From NCBI GenBank assembly GCA_018240285.1, contig JAFEGA010000015.1:1-64000 (forward strand): a DNA stretch of 64,000 bases, given 5' to 3'. Each line of letters starts with the position of its first letter. Within the stretch, counting starts at the first letter, position 1. A program made the translations under genes and the position numbers. Below the pieces are notes generated by a model. The model was not told where the DNA came from. It was given only the letters and a program-made list of their open reading frames with translations, and searched no databases. Below, in pieces: positions 18,227 to 28,123 of this stretch. Origin of the DNA: Pseudomonadota bacterium. Its GTDB lineage: Bacteria; Pseudomonadota; Gammaproteobacteria; Burkholderiales; Nitrosomonadaceae.

Positions 18227-20666
18227 TTTTAGTGATTTGTGTTTTTAAACGAACTTCTGTACCACCTTCTTTACGAGCGAGAATTTCCAGCTTTGCACCC
18301 AATTCCTTTGCGCGGTATTGCATAATTTTAATGCCCATACCCGGTGTGGACGGATGATCGGTATCAATTCCCGTGAAACCGCAACCATCATCACTGATAG
18401 ATAAACACAGTGTTTTTTCATCGGATGTTAGGGAAATCGTTAGATGTTTTGCCTTACCGTGACGGATTGCATTATTCGCTGCTTCCTGAGTAATCCGGTA
18501 CAAATTGAGCGCCGTATTGTTATCGTTGATAATGTTAATATTATTTCCAGAAAAGTCACAATCGATATTATACGTTGTTGAAATTCTCGTCGCCAAGGTT
18601 TGCAATGCTTGGATCAAACCATTGGCTTCCAGTTCAAACGGAAGCAATCCTTGCGCAAGTTGCTTGATGTGAATTACGGCTGTCTGTGTTTGAGAAGCAA
18701 TGGAGGATGCCAGCATCGCTAAATTGTTATCTCCACTTACAGAATTAGAAATTTTCTTTTCCAATACTCTGGCTTGATATCCGATAGCCGCGATTTGTTG
18801 TCCAACATTATCGTGTAATTCCTGTCCGATCGTATGCGCTTGCTCCTCGGCAACGGATACCAATGCTTGTTCCAGATGTCTTAGTTCAAGCCAACTTTCC
18901 AAATCATTAGCAATTGCGCTGACAAGTTTTTGTTCTTCCGGTAAACAAAAAGGTTTCTCTTCCGAGTAAAAAATACTTAAATGACCGCATTCAATTCCAT
19001 TGACATGGATACCGGATCGCAAAACCGGTTTGCTCTTATATATTTCCTGACCAAGCTCAAGGTTTGCGAGATTTGTGTCTGTTTTGTTAGCGTCATGCGG
19101 TTGATTTACTTGATTCTGGTTCTCATTTCTAGAAGTAAAATATTTGCCGTTAACGTCGATTACTGCAGCGGCAATTTCCGGATATTGCAGAGCCGGTATT
19201 AAATATTTGAATATACTTAAGCAAACATCCTCTAACGAGAGCTCCACTCCCATGCTGCGGCGTATTTCATATAGGCAGGTGATTTCTTTCAGGCGGGCAT
19301 GCAATAGCTCATCCACCTGTTTGCGCTCTAGCCATAACGCCAGATCACTCGTGATGGCGTTGATCAGTCTTTGTTCTTCCAAGATTAAAAAAGGCTTATC
19401 TTTCGGATAATAAACGTTTAATTGGCCGCAGGTTTTACCATTAATACAGATTTCCGATGTCAATTCATGGGTAAAATCTCTCGTCTGAGGTACGGAGGAA
19501 ATGTGTTTTCCATCGAGTTTGATTGTAATCGAGGTGTATTCCGGGTGCTGCATTGCGGGTATTAAAAACTTAATAACATTTTGACAGGCTGCCTCAACCG
19601 ATAACTCGAGTCCGAGACTGCGGCGGATTTCGTAGAGGCATGTAATTTCTTTTAAACGTTCTCGTAATTCACTTTCTTTGCGGCTTAATTCTATCGAGTA
19701 TTGTTCGGCTGTTTCTTTTGCTTGCCGGGCTTCTTTTTCTGATTGGATAAGTTTGCGCACGAACCAGTTTAATAACAATATTTCAGCACTAATCAGTGCT
19801 GCCAGATAAATAATGATATCTTTTAATTTTTCAGTAACCGGTTTAAATAATTCTTCCTCATCCAGTTTGAGGATCATGGTAAGGCCGATGGAGTGCAACG
19901 AAGCATATGTTTCAATGACAGGCACTTGACGATAATCGAAAGTAGCGGCTACGCCACTTTTCTTGTCAAGCGTATAATTCTTTGACGGCATGCTTTCATC
20001 GGGAGTCAGATGTTTGAATTGAACTCCATCAATCTGACTAATCAGGCAAGCCATTTCGTTTTTTCCCTTTTCCGGTTTTGCACATAAGATGAACTCACCC
20101 GTTTTGCCAATGGATCGTATTCCTCTAAACCGGCGCGTTACTTGCTGCAATTTGACTTGTGTTGTGATACTGCCAATGCGTTGTTTATCTTGATCGAGCA
20201 CATCATTGGTTGTGTGAAGAATAAGCTCTTCATCCCATATCAAGAGCGTATCTTTGTTTAATCGGAGCACTTTTTTACTATTAGAAAACTGGCCTACTTG
20301 TGAAAGTTTCTTACCTTGCTTGTCATGAACGACGGCCGCCGAGAAACCTGCTTCGGGTAATGAGTTAACATTTCGTACCAGATCATGCAGCGCATTATGG
20401 TTGTCCGGTTCGCTGTTGAGTTGTTGCATTGACTGAACGATAAACGGGCGCAGCGATAGCGCGCGGGTATCCGCCAGTCCTTTTTCAATCTGAGATTCCA
20501 ATAAATGTGCTTTTCCTTGTAAAGCAACCGCCAATCCTCTGCCCAGTACCGACTCAATTTCTTGCCGCATAACGGTATACACCGTGATACCCGTTGTCAG
20601 CGTCAGTCCTAACAACAATAAGCCGCCTATAATACTGATTTTGCGATCATCACGGGTCAATGACAA
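18192..20666 (-). CDS. Membrane sensor histidine kinase (HisKA_3/NarX-like) with tandem sensor modules
   Basis: 824 residues with two transmembrane segments (about 10-33 and 282-302) enclosing a periplasmic domain with a cache-like appearance. Two homologous cytoplasmic GAF-like modules follow (about 335-449 and 456-594); both start RLKEITCLYEIRRS and end in a TSDLALWLERK- or ANDLESWLELR-like helix. The HisKA_3 dimerisation helix has the phospho-His618 in GQELHDNVGQQ. The ATPase domain has EAANNAIRHG and SDDGCGF. The frame is open to a TTG at 20699 and contains ATG 20681. Only the TTG at 20666 has a good ribosome-binding site, AAGGAG (20673-20678) at 6 bases, so I chose it. Its partner is the overlapping response regulator. 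Confidence 0.9.
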   Translation of the reverse strand: MSLTRDDRKISIIGGLLLLGLTLTTGITVYTVMRQEIESVLGRGLAVALQGKAHLLESQIEKGLADTRALSLRPFIVQSMQQLNSEPDNHNALHDLVRNVNSLPEAGFSAAVVHDKQGKKLSQVGQFSNSKKVLRLNKDTLLIWDEELILHTTNDVLDQDKQRIGSITTQVKLQQVTRRFRGIRSIGKTGEFILCAKPEKGKNEMACLISQIDGVQFKHLTPDESMPSKNYTLDKKSGVAATFDYRQVPVIETYASLHSIGLTMILKLDEEELFKPVTEKLKDIIIYLAALISAEILLLNWFVRKLIQSEKEARQAKETAEQYSIELSRKESELRERLKEITCLYEIRRSLGLELSVEAACQNVIKFLIPAMQHPEYTSITIKLDGKHISSVPQTRDFTHELTSEICINGKTCGQLNVYYPKDKPFLILEEQRLINAITSDLALWLERKQVDELLHARLKEITCLYEIRRSMGVELSLEDVCLSIFKYLIPALQYPEIAAAVIDVNGKYFTSRNENQNQVNQPHDANKTDTNLANLELGQEIYKSKPVLRSGIHVNGIECGHLSIFYSEEKPFCLPEEQKLVSAIANDLESWLELRHLEQALVSVAEEQAHTIGQELHDNVGQQIAAIGYQARVLEKKISNSVSGDNNLAMLASSIASQTQTAVIHIKQLAQGLLPFELEANGLIQALQTLATRISTTYNIDCDFSGNNINIINDNNTALNLYRITQEAANNAIRHGKAKHLTISLTSDEKTLCLSISDDGCGFTGIDTDHPSTPGMGIKIMQYRAKELGAKLEILARKEGGTEVRLKTQITKNVDKESKSNAR

Positions 20667-20672
20667 ATTATT

Positions 20673-20678
20673 CTCCTT
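20673..20678 (-). promoter_or_regulatory. Ribosome-binding site deciding the kinase start
   Basis: AAGGAG on the minus strand, 6 bases before the TTG codon at 20666-20664. The upstream in-frame ATG (20681) and TTG (20699) have no such site. Confidence 0.6.
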
Positions 20679-20835
20679 CATTGAGATCAATAAATTCAAT
20701 TAATTATATTAGAAATAAGAATGTTCATTAAAATTTAGGCGATCGGATTTTGCATATACGGCGAACGATCTATGAGTATTATAGATAACCTCATTGCGTT
20801 ATAATTCACAGTTTAATCCATCAACTGATCGAAAA

Positions 20836-21450
20836 ATGCTGCATGGTATTAATCTCGCATGTGTCCGTGGCGACCGCGAGCTATTTAGAGATGTCAATTT
20901 TTCACTCGAAGCGGGCGGCTTGATGCAGGTGCGCGGCCCGAATGGCAGTGGCAAGACTAGTTTGTTGCGCATGCTCTGCGGATTGTCCAATCCAGCCGCC
21001 GGTGAAATTCGCTGGGGTGATGCTCCAATACGCGCCTTGGATGGTGAATATTATGCGGCTATGACTTATATCGGTCATTTGAGTGGAACAAAAGACGATT
21101 TAACAGTCATTGAGAATTTATGCATTTCCAGTGCATTGGCGGGTTTCGAAATCGAAGCCGGTCAGGCAAAAGAAGCCCTCAATCACATAGGGCTGCGCGG
21201 CAGGGAGGCGCTGCCGGTCAAGGTATTGTCGCAAGGTCAGCGCCGCCGTGTTGCATTGGCGCGTTTGCTGGTATGTAAAACACCCTTATGGATTCTGGAC
21301 GAACCTTTGGTTGCGTTGGATGTTTTGGCGGTAAAATTGATTCAGGAATTGCTTGAGCGGCATCTAAAGGAAGGTGGCATGGTGGTGATGACGACGCATC
21401 AGGAAATTGATATTACAGCAACATCAACCACGCAATTACATCTGGCCTGA
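20836..21450 (+). CDS. ccmA: Cytochrome c maturation ABC transporter ATPase CcmA
   Basis: ATP-binding subunit of the CcmABCD complex, which releases holo-CcmE loaded with heme. The 204-residue protein has Walker A GPNGSGKTSLL near residue 35, the signature LSQGQRRRVALARLL near 134, and Walker B LWILDEPLVALD near 156. The frame is open to a TTG at 20794, but ATG 20836 gives the usual start of an alpha-helical CcmA (MLHGINLACVRGDRELF). ccmB starts one base after the stop. It is the first gene of a complete ccm operon. Confidence 0.95.
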   Translation: MLHGINLACVRGDRELFRDVNFSLEAGGLMQVRGPNGSGKTSLLRMLCGLSNPAAGEIRWGDAPIRALDGEYYAAMTYIGHLSGTKDDLTVIENLCISSALAGFEIEAGQAKEALNHIGLRGREALPVKVLSQGQRRRVALARLLVCKTPLWILDEPLVALDVLAVKLIQELLERHLKEGGMVVMTTHQEIDITATSTTQLHLA

Positions 21451-21451
21451 T

Positions 21452-22111
21452 ATGTTTATGTGGATAATTAAACGCGATCTTCTGCTGGCGGTGCGGCGCC
21501 AATCCGATGTGCTGACCACACTGTTTTTTTTCATCATCGTGGTAAGCTTGTTTCCACTTAGCGTTGGACCGGAAATGAACATGTTGCGCACCATGGCGCC
21601 CGGCGTGGTGTGGGTTGCGGCTTTGCTGGCTTCGATGCTATCGCTGGGGCGGATGTTTTCCAATGATTATCTCGATGGCACATTGGAACAAATGCTGTTG
21701 TCACCGCAATCGTTATCGCTTTTGGTGCTGGGAAAGGCTTTTGCGCATTGGCTGGTGACTGGCGTACCGCTGGTGTTGATGGCGCCGGTTCTGGGGATTC
21801 AATATGATTTACCGGCGGAAGCATTGCTTGTTTTAACGTCGGCCTTATTGCTGGGCACGCCGGTTCTGAGTCTGATTGGTGCAATTGGCGCAGCATTGAC
21901 ACTCGGATTGCGAGGCGGCGGGGTGCTGGTTTCACTGCTCGTACTACCTTTATATATTCCGGTATTGATTTTTGGTTCAGGTGCAGTAGAGGCCAACATG
22001 TCCGGGGTTGAATTTAGTGCGCATTTATCATTAATCGGCGCATTCCTTTTGGTGACGGCTGTTTTTGCTCCTTGGGCGGCCGCTTGGTCACTACGCGTTT
22101 CGTTGGAATAA
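21452..22111 (+). CDS. ccmB: Heme exporter membrane protein CcmB
   Basis: Integral membrane subunit of the CcmABCD complex. 219 residues with about six hydrophobic segments. Typical motifs are MFMWIIKRDLLLAVRR at the start and the central SMLSLGRMFSNDYLDGTLEQ. A longer frame begins at 21407 inside ccmA; ATG 21452, one base after the ccmA stop, gives the standard N-terminus. About 110 bases separate it from ccmC. Confidence 0.95.
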   Translation: MFMWIIKRDLLLAVRRQSDVLTTLFFFIIVVSLFPLSVGPEMNMLRTMAPGVVWVAALLASMLSLGRMFSNDYLDGTLEQMLLSPQSLSLLVLGKAFAHWLVTGVPLVLMAPVLGIQYDLPAEALLVLTSALLLGTPVLSLIGAIGAALTLGLRGGGVLVSLLVLPLYIPVLIFGSGAVEANMSGVEFSAHLSLIGAFLLVTAVFAPWAAAWSLRVSLE

Positions 22112-22222
22112 GACAGATTTTTCCGCTGCCTATTTGGTATCGATTTAGTATAAAATTAGCGGCTAAAAATTTTTCGACTGAATCGGAACAGAAGTTTAAC
22201 GTGCAGAATTATAAAATTTAAT

Positions 22223-22966
22223 ATGGCTATCAATTGGTTCAAATATTCTTCTCCGGCCAGTTTTTATTCACTGGCGGGGAAAATGATTCCGCTGTTTGTT
22301 TTTGCCGCAGTAATACTCTTAGTGGCAGGACTTTATGTTGGTTTTTTTGTTGCGCCTACCGATTTTCAGCAAGGCGAAGCGTACCGGATTATTTTTATCC
22401 ATGTACCCGCAGCGTGGATGTCGATGTTTCTTTATGTCGTGATGGCATTCTGGGCGGGCATCGGCTTGGCGTTCAATACCCGGCTTTCTTCCATGTTTGC
22501 ATCCGCAATCGCGCCGACCGGTGCGATGTTCACCTTTATTGCACTGTGGACCGGCGCATTATGGGGAAAACCGATGTGGGGAACCTGGTGGGTTTGGGAT
22601 GCGCGGCTGACTTCCGAGTTGATTCTGTTTTTTTTGTATATCGGCTTTATGTCGTTGCAAGCCGCGATTGACGATCCGCGCCGCGCTGATAAAGCAGGTG
22701 CCATCATCGCGCTGGTTGGCGTAGTGAATGTTCCGATCATTTATTTCTCGGTGCAATGGTGGAATACCTTGCATCAAGGGGCATCGGTGAGTGTCAATCA
22801 GGCACCTGCAATGGCGAGTACTATGTTGATGGGCATGTTGATTATGGTGTTTGCAAGCTGGATGTATTCCATTGCCGTCATACTGAAACGCACGCGTGTG
22901 ATTATTTTGGAGCGTGAGAGTCATACCGCGTGGGTGGCTGAGCTGCATAAGAAGGGAGCGGTATAA
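22223..22966 (+). CDS. ccmC: Heme-handling protein CcmC
   Basis: Inner-membrane protein that presents heme to CcmE and forms the CcmC-heme-CcmE adduct. 247 residues, six transmembrane segments. The tryptophan-rich WWD motif GTWWVWDARLTSELIL is near residue 120; conserved His residues lie in FIHVPAAWMS and NTLHQGAS. The stop overlaps the ccmD start (TAATG), so the two are coupled. Confidence 0.97.
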   Translation: MAINWFKYSSPASFYSLAGKMIPLFVFAAVILLVAGLYVGFFVAPTDFQQGEAYRIIFIHVPAAWMSMFLYVVMAFWAGIGLAFNTRLSSMFASAIAPTGAMFTFIALWTGALWGKPMWGTWWVWDARLTSELILFFLYIGFMSLQAAIDDPRRADKAGAIIALVGVVNVPIIYFSVQWWNTLHQGASVSVNQAPAMASTMLMGMLIMVFASWMYSIAVILKRTRVIILERESHTAWVAELHKKGAV

Positions 22967-23163
22967 TGAACTGGACAAGCTGGTCAGAGTTTTTTGCAAT
23001 GGGTGGCTATGGATTGTATGTGTGGGGTTCATACGCCGTGACATTTATTTGTGTTGCCGGTGAGGTTTTCTTAATTTCAAAACGTCACCGAACTTTGGAA
23101 AAACAATACAGTCTCATCAACGGCATCCATAAAGAAGAGATAAAAAATGAAACCACGTCATAA
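22966..23163 (+). CDS. ccmD: Heme exporter accessory protein CcmD
   Basis: A 65-residue single-pass membrane protein. It has the family-typical start [22 protein letters not shown] broken across one membrane helix, and a charged C-terminal tail. It helps release holo-CcmE from CcmABC. It overlaps ccmC by one base and ccmE by 17 bases. Confidence 0.93.
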   Translation: MNWTSWSEFFAMGGYGLYVWGSYAVTFICVAGEVFLISKRHRTLEKQYSLINGIHKEEIKNETTS

Positions 23164-23596
23164 AAAACTAGTAGTGATAGTATCCGGAGTGGCCGCATTA
23201 GGTGTCGCCGCTGTTCTCGTATTAAATGCATTTCAAAGTAATTTGGTTTTCTTTTTCAGCCCATCCCAGGTCGTTGCAAAAGAAGCGCCGATTGGAAAAA
23301 GCTTTCGGATCGGCGGACTGGTTGAAGAAGGCAGTGTCAAACGTGACGATAAAACCACCACAGTCCGCTTTTCAGTAACTGATACGGCACAAGCAATTCC
23401 AGTTGTGTATACCGGCATTCTTCCGGATTTATTCAGAGAAGGTAAGGGCGTCGTTGCACAAGGAAAAATAGCGGCGGACGGAGTTTTTATGGCCGACGAA
23501 GTGCTCGCCAAACACGATGAAAATTATATGCCTCCGGAAGCTGCGGAAGCCTTGGAACAGGCCGCCAAAGCGCAAAAGACATCTTTGACGCAGTAA
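23147..23596 (+). CDS. ccmE: Periplasmic heme chaperone CcmE
   Basis: Binds heme covalently and delivers it to the CcmF/H ligation step. 149 residues with an N-terminal membrane anchor (about 8-28) and a beta-barrel domain. The heme-binding His123 and Tyr127 are visible in [12 protein letters not shown] (HxxxY), the usual form rather than the CxxxY variant. The start lies inside the end of ccmD, showing coupling. ccmF begins 74 bases later. Confidence 0.97.
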   Translation: MKPRHKKLVVIVSGVAALGVAAVLVLNAFQSNLVFFFSPSQVVAKEAPIGKSFRIGGLVEEGSVKRDDKTTTVRFSVTDTAQAIPVVYTGILPDLFREGKGVVAQGKIAADGVFMADEVLAKHDENYMPPEAAEALEQAAKAQKTSLTQ

Positions 23597-23670
23597 ACCC
23601 GGTTGTTCTCATGCAGTCTGAGCGTATCATTCCCAAATTCATAATAACCATTCATTCGTAAGAAAAAATC

Positions 23671-25725
23671 ATGATCCCAGAAATTGGTAATTTTTCTTTA
23701 ATTCTCGCCCTGTTATTAGCCATTATCCAAGGAACACTGCCGATCATCGGAGCGGCGCGTGGTATCCCTTCTTGGATAGCGCTTGCCAGGCCGGTTGTTC
23801 AAGGGCAGTTTGTATTTGTTTTGATCGCATTCCTTTGTTTAGCCTATTCCTTTGTCAGCAGTGATTTTTCCGTTATGAACGTGGCAAAGAATTCGAATAC
23901 CGAATTGCCATTTCATTACCGGTTGGCGGCTACGTGGGGATCTCATGAAGGATCTTTATTGCTGTGGGTTTTTATGCTCGCAGGATGGTCAGTCGCTGTA
24001 AGTGTTTTCAGTAAGCAGTTGCCGGATGACATCGTGGCGCGGGTGCTGGGCGTACTGGGGCTTGTTGCTATCGGTTTTTATGTCTTCATGCTGTTTACTT
24101 CAAATCCTTTCGACCGCTTATTACCGGCAGCGCCAGAAGGAAGCGATTTGAATCCGTTATTGCAAGATGCGGGTATGGTAATGCATCCGCCGATGTTGTA
24201 CATGGGGTATGTAGGATTCTCCATCGCTTTTGCCTTTGCGATCGCAGCATTGCTGAGCGGGAAATTGGATGCAACCTGGGCGCGCTGGTCTCGTCCATGG
24301 ACGATTGTAGCTTGGGTATTTCTGACTTGCGGGATTATGCTCGGTAGCTGGTGGGCGTATTATGAATTAGGCTGGGGCGGCTGGTGGTTCTGGGATCCGG
24401 TCGAAAATGCTTCATTCATGCCGTGGCTGGTTGGAACGGCCTTGGTTCACTCTTTGGCAGTTACTGAAAAACGCGGCAGCTTCAAAAGCTGGACCGTTTT
24501 ATTGGCAATTTGCGCGTTTGCCTTAAGTTTGCTAGGTACATTTTTAGTTCGTTCCGGTGTTCTGACATCGGTTCATGCCTTCGCGACAGATCCTTCACGC
24601 GGGGTGTTTATCCTGGCTTTCTTGTTTGTCGTCATCAGCGGCTCACTGATATTGTTTGCGTGGCGAGCGCCAAAAGTTGGGTTGGGCGGTAAATTCGATT
24701 TGCTGTCGCGCGAATCAATGTTGTTGACCAACAATATTTTATTGCTGGTTGCTGCAGCCAGTGTTTTGCTCGGAACGCTTTATCCGTTGATCATCGATGC
24801 CTTGGGTCTGGGTAAATTGTCGGTAGGCCCTCCTTATTTCGAAGCTGTTTTTGTTCCAGTCATGACACCGGCAATTTTCCTCATCGGTGTCGGTCCGATT
24901 GCACGCTGGAAACAAATGAGTCTGCCGGCATTGGCCGTTCGCTTGCGCTGGGCGTTTGCAGTGAGTGTGGTTTCAGCGCTTTCCGCACCTTACTTCATGG
25001 GTGAATGGAAGCCGATGACAAGCTTCGGTTTATTGCTGGCGTTCTGGATTATCGTGTGTGTATTCGTCAACTTGAAGCACCGCATCAGCGCTAGCACTGA
25101 AGGTAACGTGTTTACTAGACTGTTAAAACAATCCAGAAGCTATTACGGCATGCACTGTGCGCATCTCGGCGTGGCCGTGTTCATTATCGGTGTTACCTTG
25201 GTGAATAGTTACGAGACTGAGAAAGATGTGCGTATGGAGATTGGCAGTCAGGTAACTGTTGGTGGTTATATCTTCCAGTTTAACGGTACTCGTAATGATG
25301 TAGGGCCAAACTATAAAGCCGTGATTGGTGATATTGCAGTAAGTAAGGACGGGCAATTCGTACGTAATATGTATCCGGAAAAACGCACATATAACGCATC
25401 CGGCATGGCGATGACAGAAGCCGCTATCGATACGGGATTTTTTCGCGATCTGTACGTTGCTTTAGGCGAGCCACTGACCAATGGCGCCTGGGTAGTTCGT
25501 GCGTATCATAAACCTTTTGTCGATTGGATATGGATGGGATGTCTGCTCATGGCATTCGGTGGTATTACGTCCATTACCGACCGCCGTTATCGCCTGAAGA
25601 TTACCAAAAAGAATGCTGTCAGAACTGAAGAAGAGACTAGTGCATCGGCAGAAACACCAATGCCGGTGGCTGCTGCGCCATCCGCAAACAAAGTTGAATT
25701 GGCAGCGGAGACCACCAAAGCATGA
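23671..25725 (+). CDS. ccmF: Cytochrome c heme lyase subunit CcmF
   Basis: Large membrane protein that attaches heme to apocytochrome c with CcmH and CcmI. 684 residues with many hydrophobic segments. The WWD motif WGGWWFWDPVENASFMPW is near residue 234, and His residues lie in WGSHEGSLLLW and VMHPPMLYMGY. The C-terminal tail after about 640 is charged and Ala-rich. The stop overlaps the ccmG start (ATGA). Confidence 0.97.
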   Translation: MIPEIGNFSLILALLLAIIQGTLPIIGAARGIPSWIALARPVVQGQFVFVLIAFLCLAYSFVSSDFSVMNVAKNSNTELPFHYRLAATWGSHEGSLLLWVFMLAGWSVAVSVFSKQLPDDIVARVLGVLGLVAIGFYVFMLFTSNPFDRLLPAAPEGSDLNPLLQDAGMVMHPPMLYMGYVGFSIAFAFAIAALLSGKLDATWARWSRPWTIVAWVFLTCGIMLGSWWAYYELGWGGWWFWDPVENASFMPWLVGTALVHSLAVTEKRGSFKSWTVLLAICAFALSLLGTFLVRSGVLTSVHAFATDPSRGVFILAFLFVVISGSLILFAWRAPKVGLGGKFDLLSRESMLLTNNILLLVAAASVLLGTLYPLIIDALGLGKLSVGPPYFEAVFVPVMTPAIFLIGVGPIARWKQMSLPALAVRLRWAFAVSVVSALSAPYFMGEWKPMTSFGLLLAFWIIVCVFVNLKHRISASTEGNVFTRLLKQSRSYYGMHCAHLGVAVFIIGVTLVNSYETEKDVRMEIGSQVTVGGYIFQFNGTRNDVGPNYKAVIGDIAVSKDGQFVRNMYPEKRTYNASGMAMTEAAIDTGFFRDLYVALGEPLTNGAWVVRAYHKPFVDWIWMGCLLMAFGGITSITDRRYRLKITKKNAVRTEEETSASAETPMPVAAAPSANKVELAAETTKA

Positions 25726-26252
25726 TGCGCTATTTAATTCCGTTATTTGCTTTTTTGGTGCTGGCTGCATTCTTGCTCGTCGGTTTAACGCTGAATCCGC
25801 GCCAAGTACCTTCGCCGCTGATTGATAAACCGGCACCAAAGTTTCAGCTTAGTCAGCTGCAAGAACCCGATAAGATAATGTCATCTGATGATAATCTCGG
25901 AAAAGTCTGGATGCTGAATGTGTGGGCATCATGGTGCGTGGCGTGCCGTGATGAACATCCTTTGCTGGTGCAGTTGGCAAAAACCGGGATCGTTCCGATC
26001 TATGGCTTGAATTATAAAGACGAACGAAATACTGCGATGCAATGGTTAAAACGTTACGGTGATCCCTATACCATCAGCATCGTGGATTCCGATGGCAAAG
26101 TTGGAATCGATTATGGTGTTTACGGTGTTCCGGAAACCTATGTGATTGATAAGAAGGGTATCATCAGACACAAACAAATCGGACCGGTGACTGTCGATTC
26201 ACTTGAGAAAACCATTATTCCACTCATCAAAGAACTGCAGCAACAAGCATAA
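25722..26252 (+). CDS. ccmG: Thiol:disulfide interchange protein CcmG/DsbE
   Basis: Membrane-anchored thioredoxin-like protein that reduces the apocytochrome c CxxCH motif. 176 residues; an N-terminal signal anchor (about 5-24); the redox motif WASWCVACRDEHP with Cys72 and Cys75; and the family motif YGVYGVPETYVID with a cis-Pro. The start overlaps ccmF by four bases. The middle residues of the CxxC (VA) differ from the usual PT/PV, which I note but do not over-read. Confidence 0.95.
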   Translation: MMRYLIPLFAFLVLAAFLLVGLTLNPRQVPSPLIDKPAPKFQLSQLQEPDKIMSSDDNLGKVWMLNVWASWCVACRDEHPLLVQLAKTGIVPIYGLNYKDERNTAMQWLKRYGDPYTISIVDSDGKVGIDYGVYGVPETYVIDKKGIIRHKQIGPVTVDSLEKTIIPLIKELQQQA

Positions 26253-26292
26253 GCGGATTATGCGAATCTCATAAATAAAGGTTAGTTTTGTC

Positions 26293-26793
26293 ATGAAACA
26301 TCAATTGAATGGTGTAACGAAGGCCGTAGTGCTAGTTTTTCTGCTATTTCTGCTGATTCCAATGACCGGATGGTCGAAAGAAGCGGTACCGGTCGCGGAA
26401 GATCCAGAAGTCGAAAAAAGGATGTTGACGCTGACGGAGAATTTGCGCTGTCTGGTTTGTCAGAATGAAACGATTGCGGATTCGCGTGCTGATTTTTCCA
26501 ACGACATCCGGCGTGAAATCCGCGAACAAATCAAAGCGAATAAAACCGATCCGGAGATTATTCAGTTTCTGGTCGATCGCTACGGAGACTTCGTTCTTTA
26601 TAACCCGCCGATGAAAGCCACCACCATCCTGTTATGGTTTGGTCCGGCCGCTTTGCTGGTATTTGGACTGGTTTCTTTGATTATGTATTTGCGGCGCCGT
26701 CGTGTGCAAATAGAAGAAGTGTCGCTTTCGCAAGCTCAGCTTGAAAAAGCGGAAGCGTTACTGAACGAGGATAAAAAAGGTAAAAACGTATGA
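26293..26793 (+). CDS. ccmH: Cytochrome c biogenesis protein CcmH (CcmL)
   Basis: Thiol-redox component of the heme ligation complex. 166 residues with a signal sequence (about 1-28), the active motif LRCLVCQNETIADS with Cys53 and Cys56, and a C-terminal membrane helix (about 105-130). This is the short form without TPR repeats, matched by a separate CcmI. Its stop overlaps the ccmI start by four bases. Confidence 0.96.
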   Translation: MKHQLNGVTKAVVLVFLLFLLIPMTGWSKEAVPVAEDPEVEKRMLTLTENLRCLVCQNETIADSRADFSNDIRREIREQIKANKTDPEIIQFLVDRYGDFVLYNPPMKATTILLWFGPAALLVFGLVSLIMYLRRRRVQIEEVSLSQAQLEKAEALLNEDKKGKNV

Positions 26794-28121
26794 CGGCTTT
26801 TTGGGTTATTTCCGGGGTTTTTATTGTCACTGCGCTGTTGTTCGTGGTTCCAACACTATTGCGGAGCAGAAACAATGAGCTTAAAAATTTAGAGCACGAT
26901 GCGGTTAACATCACAGTTTATCGCGATCAGATTGCCGAGCTGGATAGGGATTTGGAAAACGACATTCTCAGCCGGGAGCAATACGATAAAAGCAAGCAAG
27001 AGTTGCAACAGCGGATGCTCCAGGATGTGACTGAGCGCGACAATATTATTGTTGATAAAAACAAGAAGATTCGCAATATTGCTTTATCCGCAGTCATTGT
27101 ATTAACGCTGCCGCTGGCTGCTGTCAGTTTGTATTTGGCCATTGGCGATACACGCGGCTTGCTGCCGCAAGCGCAACTCGCCAGCGCAACGCAAATGAAT
27201 CGCGATGGCGGTGGATCACCTGCGGGGCACGACAATTTTTCATCGGTGCTGGAAAATCTGATCAAGCGCCTCAGTGAAAATCCTGAAGATGTCGAAGGTT
27301 GGGTAATGCTGGGGCGTACCTATGCCATCATGGGCCGGTACGGGGAAGCCAGCAATACGTATGCTAAGCTGGTTGAATTGATTCCTAACAATCCGCAAAT
27401 ACTGAGCGATTACGCCGATGTTTTGGCGATGAAAAATCAAGGTAATTTAGCGGGTAAACCGGCCGAATTGATTTACCAAGCGCTGAGCATTGATCCGAAA
27501 TACCCTAAAGCACTAGCCTTGGCGGGTACGGTGGAATTTGAACAGGAGAGATATGCACAAGCAGCCGAACATTGGGAAAATTTACTGCAAGTAGTTCCTG
27601 CGGATGCCCAGCTGGTTCAAACCGTGAAGGATAGTATCGCGGAGGCTAAGTTGCTGGCTTCCGGCGGCGGTAAAGCGGCAGTGCCAGAACAAGCGGTCAA
27701 AGTGGCGGAAGCGAAGCAAGAGGGCAGCGCGCAACCGGCGGAAAAAGCGGTGAGTACTGATGCGCCTGCGGCAGCGCCGTTATCTGTATCCGGTAATGTG
27801 ACGATCAGCAGCGATCTGGCAGCGAAAGTTTCTCCGGGCGATACCTTGTTCATTTACGCACGCGCCAAATCCGGACCTAAAATGCCATTGGCGATTTTGC
27901 GGTTGAAAGCGAGTGATCTTCCGGCATCATTCACGCTGACGGATGATATGGCGATGACGCCGACGATGAAAATGTCGAGCTTTCCGGAAGTCGTGATTGA
28001 AGCCAGAGTCTCGAAATCGGGGCAGGCTGTTACTGCTAGCGGGGATCTGCAAGGATTCAGCGAACCGGTCAAGCTCGGTCACAATGCTATTTCGATCGTG
28101 ATCAATAAACAGGTGCCCTAG
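26790..28121 (+). CDS. ccmI: Cytochrome c biogenesis protein CcmI (TPR)
   Basis: Apocytochrome c chaperone of the ccm system. 443 residues: a membrane helix at the N-terminus, a charged segment, a second helix near 90-115, then TPR repeats (about 150-300) with VEGWVMLGRTYAIMGRYGEA. The C-terminal domain (about 330-440, after an Ala/Pro linker) resembles the beta-rich CcmI tail. It overlaps ccmH by four bases, and the peroxiredoxin gene follows after two bases. Confidence 0.93.
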   Translation: MTAFWVISGVFIVTALLFVVPTLLRSRNNELKNLEHDAVNITVYRDQIAELDRDLENDILSREQYDKSKQELQQRMLQDVTERDNIIVDKNKKIRNIALSAVIVLTLPLAAVSLYLAIGDTRGLLPQAQLASATQMNRDGGGSPAGHDNFSSVLENLIKRLSENPEDVEGWVMLGRTYAIMGRYGEASNTYAKLVELIPNNPQILSDYADVLAMKNQGNLAGKPAELIYQALSIDPKYPKALALAGTVEFEQERYAQAAEHWENLLQVVPADAQLVQTVKDSIAEAKLLASGGGKAAVPEQAVKVAEAKQEGSAQPAEKAVSTDAPAAAPLSVSGNVTISSDLAAKVSPGDTLFIYARAKSGPKMPLAILRLKASDLPASFTLTDDMAMTPTMKMSSFPEVVIEARVSKSGQAVTASGDLQGFSEPVKLGHNAISIVINKQVP

Positions 28122-28123
28122 AG

